Origin: JBOGOC01 sp050747525
Lineage (GTDB): Bacteria > Acidobacteriota > Polarisedimenticolia > JACPZX01 > DASXTC01
DNA length: 40,703 bases
Direction: 5' to 3'
Assembly (NCBI GenBank): GCA_050747525.1
Contig: JBOGOC010000101.1
Span: 1 to 40,703, forward strand
This document shows, one piece after another, positions 15,809-22,043 of this stretch. The notes under the pieces are model-generated. The model was not told the DNA's origin. It did no database searches and was given only the letters and a program-made list of their open reading frames with translations. The position numbers and the translations under genes were made by a program. Numbering within the stretch: the first letter of the stretch is position 1; every line of letters starts with the position of its first letter.

Positions 15809-17222
15809 TCGCGCGCTCCATCGCCCACGCCACACCCTGCACCAGATCGTCCTCCTCGGACGGGTCGACCGTGCGCGGGTCGAGCCAGAGAGCGTCCTCG
15901 CGCACGCGCGCGACGACGGGGACCGGCGCGTGACGGAGCCACGCCTCCCAGGCGGCCACCGCGGGCCCGGCCGCCCCGGGACGCAGGCGCACCAGCGAGG
16001 TGGGAAGGTCCAACTCCGGGGCCGACCCGCCCCCCGTGCGTGAAGCCCCCTCCACCACGTCGGCCAGGCCCTGCGGATCCAGCAGCTCCGCCAGGCGTGC
16101 GGCGATCGCCTCTGCGCGGCGCGTCAGGTCCTCCCTGGACGCCAGGATCATGCGCAGCACCGGCACGTCGTCGCGCTCCACCCCCATCAGGTACGCCTGC
16201 AGGGTCGACTCCAGCGCGGCGAGGGTGGTCTTATCCAGGCGCAGCACGCGGTACAGAGGGCTGCGCCGCATCCGCTCGATCAGATCGGGCCGCCCCACCG
16301 CGATGCCCGCTTGCGGCCCCCCCAGCAGCTTGTCGCCACTGAAGGTGACGAGATCCGCGCCCTGCGACAGGAACTGCTCCACGGTCGGCTCATCGCCCAG
16401 CCGCGCCCCGGCGATTGGCTTCAGGTAGCCGCTCCCCTGGTCCACGATCAGGGGAATTCCGCGGCTCCGGGCCAGGCCGGCAAGATCGCCCGTGGTGGCC
16501 TCCATGGTGAAACCGACTATGCGGTAGTTGCTCGGATGCACCTTCAGCAGCAGGGCCGTGTCGGGCCCCAGGGCCTTTTCGTAGTCCGACAGCCGGGTGC
16601 GGTTGGTGGTCCCCACCTCGCGCAGGCGCGCGCCGCTCTCGGCCATCATGTCCGGAACGCGGAACGAGCCACCGATCTCCACCATCTCTCCGCGCGACAG
16701 GATCACCTCGCGCCCGGCCGCCAGGGCGCGGAGCGCGAGGTACACGGCCGATGCGTTGTTGTTGACGGCCAGCGACGCATGCCCGGGGAAGAGCGCCGAG
16801 AGCTGCCGCTCGAGGCGGGCCGAGCGCGATCCTCGCTCCCCTTCCGCCAGGTCGTATTCGAGGGTGGAGTAGCGCGCCGCCGCCCGGTCCATCGCCTCGC
16901 GCGCGGCGCGCGACAGCGGAGCCCGCCCCAGATTCGTGTGCACGACGACGCCGGTGGCGTTGATGACGACGCGGAGGGTGGCCTGGGTGCGCCGGGAGAC
17001 CGCCTCGCGCACCCGCCGGGCCACGTCGGCCGGGCCGGGGCCATCGTCCGGGCCGGGGCCATCGCCCGGGCGGTCCCGGCGCATGGCCTCCACCACCTCG
17101 CGGATGGCCTCCGTGACCACCGTGCGGCCGTGGGCTGCCACGAGCGGAGCCACGTCGTCCCGGCGCAAAAGCGCGTCCACGGACGGGATTTGGCGATAGT
17201 TCCGAATGGGTGAATCTGTCAC
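15783..17222 (-). CDS. selA: L-seryl-tRNA(Sec) selenium transferase
   Basis: 479 residues. SelA converts Ser-tRNA(Sec) to Sec-tRNA(Sec) using selenophosphate and PLP. The PLP lysine is K298 in TFSGDKLLGGPQAG. Other family blocks are INATGVVVHTNLGRAPLS (~88-105), YSTLEYDLAEGERGSR (~118-133), VNNNASAVYLAL (~153-164), SRGEMVEIGGSFRVPDMM (~176-193), EVGTTNRT (~202-209) and VDQGSGYL (~260-267). The N-terminal selA helical domain is present (~10-50), followed by an unusual Gly/Pro/Asp insertion at 51-66 encoded by an 18-bp tandem repeat. The start is GTG 17222 (no ATG in frame), about 23 nt after a predicted transcription start. No selB, selD or tRNA(Sec) is in the window. Confidence 0.92.
   Translation of the reverse strand: MTDSPIRNYRQIPSVDALLRRDDVAPLVAAHGRTVVTEAIREVVEAMRRDRPGDGPGPDDGPGPADVARRVREAVSRRTQATLRVVINATGVVVHTNLGRAPLSRAAREAMDRAAARYSTLEYDLAEGERGSRSARLERQLSALFPGHASLAVNNNASAVYLALRALAAGREVILSRGEMVEIGGSFRVPDMMAESGARLREVGTTNRTRLSDYEKALGPDTALLLKVHPSNYRIVGFTMEATTGDLAGLARSRGIPLIVDQGSGYLKPIAGARLGDEPTVEQFLSQGADLVTFSGDKLLGGPQAGIAVGRPDLIERMRRSPLYRVLRLDKTTLAALESTLQAYLMGVERDDVPVLRMILASREDLTRRAEAIAARLAELLDPQGLADVVEGASRTGGGSAPELDLPTSLVRLRPGAAGPAVAAWEAWLRHAPVPVVARVREDALWLDPRTVDPSEEDDLVQGVAWAMERAIRDPNGCA
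17030..17065. repeat. 18-bp tandem repeat inside selA
   Basis: Two 18-bp copies (17030-17047 and 17048-17065, 17 of 18 identical) plus a partial third encode the GPGPDD/GPGPAD linker between the N-terminal domain and the catalytic core. Being a multiple of 3, copy-number change would alter linker length without a frameshift. Confidence 0.75.
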
Positions 17223-17248
17223 GGCGTGGCGCCTCGGATAGACGGGGC

Positions 17249-17257
17249 TATATTATA
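17249..17257. promoter_or_regulatory. Symmetric TATA element, candidate bidirectional promoter
   Basis: The 9-bp sequence TATATTATA reads as TATAAT on the minus strand (17257-17252, for selA) and as TATATT/TATTAT on the plus strand (for the operon starting 17307). Both genes are the right distance away (23-nt leader for selA; ~45 nt for the plus gene). No strong -35 is seen on either side. Confidence 0.45.
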
Positions 17258-17306
17258 GGCTGCCTTCGCCGCGCAGCAGGTCGCGGCCTTCCCGGCGGGC
17301 GGCCTC

Positions 17307-17975
17307 ATGGCGGAAATCAACCAGATCGAAGAGACCCTGGGACGCATCGAGGTCGGGATCCGCCAGCTCAAGGTCCAGTACGACATGTTTTTCTCGGGGG
17401 TCATTCCCCGCCAGCCTCTCGAGCATCGCAAGGACCTCGAAATCCTCATCAAGACCCTGGGCAACACGGCCATGCAGCGCTTCTCCGACCGCTACCGCTT
17501 CAACGCCCTGGCCTCCAAGTACCAGACCATGGTGGAGCTGTGGAACAAGATGATACGGGCCAAGGAGGAGGGGCGGCTCAGGCGCGGCATCCCCGGCTTC
17601 GTCCAGCCCGTGCGGCGCAATGCTGAGGTGGAGCCGGCCTCCGGCTCCACGGCCGCCCAGGCGCCCGCGCCGGCCCAGGCCCCGGCTCCGCCACCTCCCC
17701 GTGACGCCGCCGGGGTGGTGTACCGTCAGCGCGTCAGCGGCCCGCAGGACGCGGACGGGTCGCTGAAGCTGTTCTATGATAGGTATCTTGAAGCGTCCCG
17801 GGCGGGGGGTGGCGAGGCCCGGGTGTCCTACAAACAGTTCGTCAAACAGATAGCTGCCCGGACCGAAGCCATGCAGAAGAAGGCCGGCTGCGGGAGCGTG
17901 ATGTTCTCGATCGTGGTGAAGGACGGGGGGGTGACGCTCAAGGCCGTCCCCGCCGATGGGAGGAGCAAGACGTGA
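17307..17975 (+). CDS. MXAN_5187-like protein
   Basis: 222 residues. The N-terminal ~95 residues are helical and charged (QIEETLGRIEVGIRQLKVQYDMFFSG, then RFNALASKYQTMVELWNKMIRAKEEG), a layout I associate with the family named after Myxococcus MXAN_5187. A low-complexity Ala/Pro linker (~108-133, APAPAQAPAPPPP) joins it to a C-terminal helical domain (LKLFYDRYLEASR ... VSYKQFVKQIAARTEAMQKKAGCGSVMFSIVVKDGGVTLKAVP). No signal peptide or TM segment, so cytoplasmic; biochemical role unknown. It is first in a tight operon: its TGA overlaps the GTG of the lipoprotein gene by 4 nt. The family name is recalled, not searched. Confidence 0.65.
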   Translation: MAEINQIEETLGRIEVGIRQLKVQYDMFFSGVIPRQPLEHRKDLEILIKTLGNTAMQRFSDRYRFNALASKYQTMVELWNKMIRAKEEGRLRRGIPGFVQPVRRNAEVEPASGSTAAQAPAPAQAPAPPPPRDAAGVVYRQRVSGPQDADGSLKLFYDRYLEASRAGGGEARVSYKQFVKQIAARTEAMQKKAGCGSVMFSIVVKDGGVTLKAVPADGRSKT

Positions 17976-18616
17976 TCGGAAAGGCACGAGGTTGGGGGAG
18001 GCCGGCCGTTCTGGCGGCCATGGCGGCGGGCGTGGCGTTCGCAGGCGCCGCGGGGTGCTCTCACAAGCGTCCGGCGGACGTGCCGGACGGAACCGGGGTC
18101 TCGGTGGACGTGGCGGAACTGTGGAAGAAGGAGGCCGCGGCCGATCCGATCAAGGCCTACACCGTGCGGCTCGCCGCCGATCCCGACAACGCCGCCCTGC
18201 ACAACAATCTCGGAAACGCCTACGTGCACAAGAACCTGATGAAGAACGCGCTGCGGGAGTACCGCCAGGCAGCCCGCCTGGACGAGGATTCCCCGATCCC
18301 GTGGAACAACATGGGAACGACCTACCGCAAGTTGGGAAACCGCTCCTCGGCCGAGCAGGCCTTCCGCAAGGCGCTCAAGGTGGACGAGCGCTACGCGCTG
18401 GGCTGGTACAATCTCGGCACCCTGTACGACGACGCCGGCGACTACGAGCACGCCATCGAGTACTACCTCAAGGCGGTGGCCCTGAGGCCCGAGCTGGCCG
18501 AGGTGAAGTTCAATCCCCAGGTGGTGGAGAACAGAAACCTCATGGTGGTCAAGCTGCGCCACTTCCTCGAGGAATCGGGCAACATCGCCCTGCCGCTCGA
18601 TCGTCTGCCCGAATAA
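17972..18616 (+). CDS. TPR lipoprotein
   Basis: 214 residues starting at GTG 17972, with AGGAG (17961-17965) upstream and a GTGA overlap with the preceding stop. The N-terminus is a lipoprotein signal: basic MIGKARGWGR, hydrophobic VLAAMAAGVAFAG, lipobox AAGC with the acylated Cys at ~29. Three TPR units follow: NAALHNNLGNAYVHKNLMKN (~76-95), SPIPWNNMGTTYRKLGNRSS and YALGWYNLGTLYDDAGDYEH, each with the W/L-G-Y-A spacing. It is probably a periplasm-facing membrane-anchored adaptor. Next gene begins 7 nt downstream, so it is cotranscribed with the PLC-like gene and purH. Confidence 0.8.
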   Translation: MIGKARGWGRPAVLAAMAAGVAFAGAAGCSHKRPADVPDGTGVSVDVAELWKKEAAADPIKAYTVRLAADPDNAALHNNLGNAYVHKNLMKNALREYRQAARLDEDSPIPWNNMGTTYRKLGNRSSAEQAFRKALKVDERYALGWYNLGTLYDDAGDYEHAIEYYLKAVALRPELAEVKFNPQVVENRNLMVVKLRHFLEESGNIALPLDRLPE

Positions 18617-18623
18617 CCGCGGC

Positions 18624-19439
18624 ATGCAACCGTCCCGTGGCCGGGCGCTGCCGATCGCCGTGGTCCTCCTGCTGGGCGCCGGCCCTCCGGCCGCCGACTC
18701 TGTGCTCGCGTGGACGAAGGGGACCGACGAGCGGGTGGTCCGCGAGGCCTTGCGGCTGATGCCCGAGAGCATGAGGTCGGTCCTCACGCCTCACCTGGAC
18801 GAGCTGGTGGCGGGCACGCGCGAGGCCGCGGCCGAGGAGCCGTCTTCGGTGCACGCCCAGAATCCTCAGCAGACGCCTCCCAGCTCCGGCTCGCGCCTGG
18901 AGGATCTCGTCCCCAAAGCAGTGGCCGCGATCGATCAGCACAAGCCGTTCGCGGAGGTGGCCCGCCTGCTGGGACGCATCGCCCACTACGCCGGGGACCT
19001 CAACAATCCCCTTCAGGTGGCCGCCGACGACCCGGACGAGTCGCGCTACGCCGCGCAGTACTCCGTCTATGTGGAGCAGAACCTCAAGAAGTACCCGCTG
19101 GTCTTCTACGGCTGGGAGGACCAGTCGCTCGATCCCTCGCGCACCGCGCGCGAAGGGCTGCGCGCGTTCGCGGAGGCCACCGCGAGCCGCGCCCGCGCGT
19201 CGTATGCGCCGATCCGGGCCGCCTATGCCACCGATGGACCGAAGTCGAAGGTCCCCCTCGCCAGGCGATTCGACGAGCGCTCCCTTCCCTTCGGCGTCGG
19301 CTCGCTGAGCTGGTCCCGCACCGTCACGGACACCGCCCGCCTGTGGCGCCATGTGTGGAAGCACGCGCACGGCGACATGGCCGGCACCCCCTACGTCACG
19401 CCGGACACGCCGGCCATCGCCGACAAGGCGCCTCGATGA
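18624..19439 (+). CDS. Exported zinc-dependent PLC/P1-nuclease-like protein
   Basis: 271 residues with a signal peptide (MQPSRGRALPIAVVLLLGAG then PPAADSVLAW). The mature N-terminus Trp30 and the block RLLGRIAHYAGDLNNPLQVA (H121, D125) match the pattern of the zinc-dependent phospholipase C / S1-P1 nuclease fold (W1 ... HxxxD ... P-L). In that fold the first histidine normally follows the N-terminal Trp in a G-T-H context; here it is GTDERVV, so Asp35 replaces it and metal binding may differ. No second HxxxE/D ligand set could be assigned with confidence. Activity is therefore uncertain. Its stop overlaps the purH ATG (ATGA), so translation is coupled. Confidence 0.5.
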   Translation: MQPSRGRALPIAVVLLLGAGPPAADSVLAWTKGTDERVVREALRLMPESMRSVLTPHLDELVAGTREAAAEEPSSVHAQNPQQTPPSSGSRLEDLVPKAVAAIDQHKPFAEVARLLGRIAHYAGDLNNPLQVAADDPDESRYAAQYSVYVEQNLKKYPLVFYGWEDQSLDPSRTAREGLRAFAEATASRARASYAPIRAAYATDGPKSKVPLARRFDERSLPFGVGSLSWSRTVTDTARLWRHVWKHAHGDMAGTPYVTPDTPAIADKAPR

Positions 19440-20974
19440 AGTCCGCGCGGCGCGCCCTGCTGAGCGTCTACGACAAGACGGGACTGATCGACTTCGCGCG
19501 GGGCCTGGCCGGCATGGGCATCGAGATCCTCTCCACCGGAGGCACGGCGCGGGAGCTGGCCGCCGCGGGGCTGGCGGTGCGCGACGTGGCCGAGGTCACC
19601 GGCTCCCCGGAGATGCTGGGGGGACGGGTCAAGACGCTGCACCCGGCGATCCACGGCGGCCTGCTGGCCGTGCGCTCGAGCGAAGACCATCAGAGGCAGA
19701 TGCGCGAGCACGGCATCGAGCCGATCGATCTGCTGGTGGTGAACCTGTACCCGTTCGAGCAGACGCTGCGCGCGCACCCCGGCGACGAGGCCCGCATCAT
19801 CGAGATGATCGACATCGGCGGCCCGGCCATGGTGCGCTCGGCGTCCAAGAACTTCGAGAGCGTGACGGTGGTGGTCGACCCGGCGGACTACCCGGCGGTG
19901 CTCGCCGATCTGCGCCAGGGAGGCGTTCCTCCAGCGGCCCGCCGCGCCCTCGCGGCCAAGGCCTTCGCGCACACCGCGGGGTACGACGCTCTCATCGCGG
20001 CGCATCTGAGCGGGCTGGGAGAGGCCCCTGGCTTCCCGGCCACGCTGGGATTGGGGTTCGGCAAAGCGATGGACCTGCGCTACGGCGAGAACCCTCATCA
20101 GGCCGCCGCCCTGTATCTCGATCCCCTGGAGCCAGGCGTGGGCGTGGTGCGGGCCCGCGTGCTGCAGGGGAAGGAGCTCTCGTTCAACAACATCCTCGAT
20201 CTGGACGCCGCGTGGTCCCTGGTGTGCGACTTCGAGGCCCCCGCCTGCGCCATCATCAAGCACACCAACCCGGCCGGCGCGGCGGTGTCCCGATCGCCGG
20301 CCGACGCGTGGCGGCGCGCGCTGGCCGCCGATCCGGTCTCGGCCTTCGGCGGCATCACCGCCTTCAACCGGCCTCTCGACGAGGAGACGGCCCGCGAGAT
20401 CTCCACGGTGTTCCTGGAGGCGATCGTGGCGCCAGGAGTGAGCTCCGAGGCGGCGGCGATCCTCTCCTCGCGCAAGAACCTGCGCCTGCTGGACGCCGGT
20501 GGCCTGTCGGGCCCTCGCGGAGGGCTGGACTACAAGCGCGTGGCGGGGGGCCTGCTGGCGCAGCAGCGCGACACGGGGGGCCAGGCCGACACGCTGAAGG
20601 TGGTCACCAGACGCGCTCCCGATGACGCGGAGACGGCCTCTCTCCGGTTCGCCTGGACCGTGGTGCGTCACGTGAAGTCCAACGCGATCGTGTTCGCCAA
20701 GGACGGAGTCACGCGGGGCGTAGGCGCGGGGCAGATGAGCCGCGTGGATGCCGTGAAGATCGCGGTGGCCAAGGCGACCACCACCTTGTCAGGATCGGTG
20801 GTGGCGTCCGACGCCTTCTTCCCGTTCCGCGACGGTGTGGACGAAGCCGCCCGCGCGGGCGCCACCGCGGTGATACAGCCGGGGGGCTCGGTGAAGGACG
20901 CCGAAGTGATCCAGGCGGCCGACGAGCACGGCATGGCCATGGTGTTCACCGGCCGCAGGCACTTCAAGCACTAG
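19436..20974 (+). CDS. purH: Bifunctional AICAR transformylase/IMP cyclohydrolase
   Basis: 512 residues, normal length for PurH, which catalyses the last two steps of IMP synthesis. The N-terminal MGS-like cyclohydrolase domain shows ALLSVYDKTGLIDFARGL, ILSTGGTARELAAAG, GGRVKTLHPAIHGGLLA (~63-79) and DLLVVNLYPFEQT (~98-110). The transformylase domain contains DLRYGENPHQAAALY (~209-223), LSFNNILDLDAAW, the catalytic IIKHTNPAGAA (~275-285), DPVSAFGGITAFNR and SNAIVFAKDGVTRGVGAGQMSRVDAVKIA, ending with the usual GRRHFKH. It is last of a four-gene operon and overlaps the upstream gene by 4 nt, an unusual partner set for a purine gene. Confidence 0.96.
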   Translation: MKSARRALLSVYDKTGLIDFARGLAGMGIEILSTGGTARELAAAGLAVRDVAEVTGSPEMLGGRVKTLHPAIHGGLLAVRSSEDHQRQMREHGIEPIDLLVVNLYPFEQTLRAHPGDEARIIEMIDIGGPAMVRSASKNFESVTVVVDPADYPAVLADLRQGGVPPAARRALAAKAFAHTAGYDALIAAHLSGLGEAPGFPATLGLGFGKAMDLRYGENPHQAAALYLDPLEPGVGVVRARVLQGKELSFNNILDLDAAWSLVCDFEAPACAIIKHTNPAGAAVSRSPADAWRRALAADPVSAFGGITAFNRPLDEETAREISTVFLEAIVAPGVSSEAAAILSSRKNLRLLDAGGLSGPRGGLDYKRVAGGLLAQQRDTGGQADTLKVVTRRAPDDAETASLRFAWTVVRHVKSNAIVFAKDGVTRGVGAGQMSRVDAVKIAVAKATTTLSGSVVASDAFFPFRDGVDEAARAGATAVIQPGGSVKDAEVIQAADEHGMAMVFTGRRHFKH

Positions 20975-21012
20975 AAAAAAAGAGCCCGGCGTGACGGGAG
21001 GTCACGCCGGGC
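20975..21012 (-). terminator. Hairpin terminator for the DUF1328 gene, possibly also purH
   Basis: Bases 20984-20995 pair perfectly (12 bp, G+C-rich) with 21001-21012 around a 5-nt loop. A run of seven A (20975-20981) on the plus strand gives a U-tract on the minus transcript, making this a classical intrinsic terminator for 21032-21205. For purH transcripts the stem is present but without a strong U-tract. Confidence 0.85.
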
Positions 21013-21031
21013 GACACTCTTCAGGAGCGCG

Positions 21032-21205
21032 TCAGAGGGCGCGCGGGCGCGCCATCAGTCCTGCCACGAGGCTGATGACGAACAGAACCAGGAAGAGGAA
21101 GAACAGAATCTTCGCGACTCCTGCTGCGGCCCCGGCCACCGTGCCGAAGCCGAACAGCGCGGCCAGCAGGGCAATGACGAGAAACAGAATGGCCCACCGT
21201 AACAT
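21032..21205 (-). CDS. DUF1328 (YtjA-type) small membrane protein, 57 aa
   Basis: A short gene reading MLRWAILFLVIALLAALFGF, then GTVAGAAAGVAKILFFLFLV and LFVISLVAGLMARPRAL. This is the DUF1328/YtjA layout: two hydrophobic helices joined by a Gly/Ala-rich turn, starting MLRWAI. The ATG at 21205 is preceded by GGAGG (21214-21210) at 4 nt. These proteins are 50-60 residues, widespread and of unknown function, often reported among stress-responsive genes. It is flanked by its own promoter candidate and a strong intrinsic terminator, so it is a stand-alone unit. Confidence 0.9.
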   Translation of the reverse strand: MLRWAILFLVIALLAALFGFGTVAGAAAGVAKILFFLFLVLFVISLVAGLMARPRAL

Positions 21206-21295
21206 GGCACCTCCGTGGCGGGGCTGGGGCCGTCATTCCCTGCGGTCCATGCTTGTAACATATTGCAGTGAATGACTTTACAAACACTCAACACC

Positions 21296-21324
21296 ATCAT
21301 TGTACAGCCGTCCGGCCTTGTCAA
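21296..21324 (-). promoter_or_regulatory. Promoter candidate for the DUF1328 gene
   Basis: TTGACA (21324-21319), overlapping the stop of the upstream EEP gene, followed at 17 bp by AATGAT (21301-21296); a better-looking TACAAT (21304-21299) is only 14 bp away. The ~85-nt leader also contains TTGTAA (21276-21271) and TTACAA half-sites around 21250-21276. Confidence 0.35.
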
Positions 21325-22043
21325 AGAGCGTGGATCATCCCCGGAAGGACGTCGGCGCGCAGGGGCAGGTGATCCGAGCTGCGGCGCGCGAGGTCGCCGG
21401 CGTGAGCGTGAGCCTCGGTCAGCGCGGGGCGCGGATCGGCCCAGATCCTGTCGGGATGGAACAGCGGGCGCCACGCCGGCCAGGCAGGCGGCGCCACGCC
21501 CCGGCCCATCCTCTCATCCAGCCGGCGCGCCGCGCGGCTTCCCGGGAACCAGGTGTTGAAGTCTCCCAGGACCAGCGTGACGGCGGCGCGCCCGTTGCGG
21601 TCCAGCGCCTCGAGCAGGCGGCTCACCTGCTCATGGCGCTCCCAGGCGTTGAGCCCCAGGTGGGTGGTGATCACGCGTGCCAAGCGGCCTCCCCAGACCA
21701 GGTCCACGTCCAGGGCGCCGCGCGGCTCGCGCCCCGGCACCGTCAGGTCCAGCCGGCGCTCCTCGCGGATCGGCAGCCGCGTGAGGAGCGCGTTGCCGTA
21801 GTGGCCGTCGGTCAGCAGGCGGGTGGGGCCCTCCACGAGCGTCATCCCCAGCGCCGCGGCGAGGAAGCCGGACTGGTGTCCCGCGCCATCCTGCCCGTTC
21901 TTCTCCACTTCCTGAAGCGCCACCACGTCGGCGTTCAGCGCGCGCAGCACGCGCGCCACGCGGGAGGGATCCCGGTGTCCATCGGGGCCGATGCATCCGT
22001 GGATGTTCCAGGTGACCACTCCGAGGGGACGCAAGGACGTCAT
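21321..22043 (-). CDS. Endonuclease/exonuclease/phosphatase (EEP) family hydrolase
   Basis: 240 residues, no signal peptide. The family motifs appear in order: VVTWNIHG (~9-16, metal-binding N), ADVVALQEVE (~39-48, catalytic Glu), YGNALLTRLPI (~82-92), TTHLGLNAWERHEQVSRLLE (~126-145, catalytic His), LVLGDFNTW (~159-167, the D-x-N pair) and SSDHLPLRADV (~222-232, the terminal D-H). Metal-dependent phosphoester hydrolysis is thus well supported; the substrate (phospholipid head group, nucleic acid) is not. The ATG at 22043 overlaps the TGA of the PLD-TVP38 gene (ATGA), so the two are translationally coupled and probably act on the same membrane process. Confidence 0.9.
   Translation of the reverse strand: MTSLRPLGVVTWNIHGCIGPDGHRDPSRVARVLRALNADVVALQEVEKNGQDGAGHQSGFLAAALGMTLVEGPTRLLTDGHYGNALLTRLPIREERRLDLTVPGREPRGALDVDLVWGGRLARVITTHLGLNAWERHEQVSRLLEALDRNGRAAVTLVLGDFNTWFPGSRAARRLDERMGRGVAPPAWPAWRPLFHPDRIWADPRPALTEAHAHAGDLARRSSDHLPLRADVLPGMIHAL

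Noticed and set aside
18710..19435. Long frame fused upstream of purH (754 codons)
   Set aside because: The upstream part is an out-of-frame reading of the PLC-like gene; PurH homology starts at 19436.
20975..21012. CRISPR-like repeat
   Set aside because: Single hairpin with an adjacent A/T run, no repeated units; it is an intrinsic terminator. No spaced identical repeats were found anywhere in the window.
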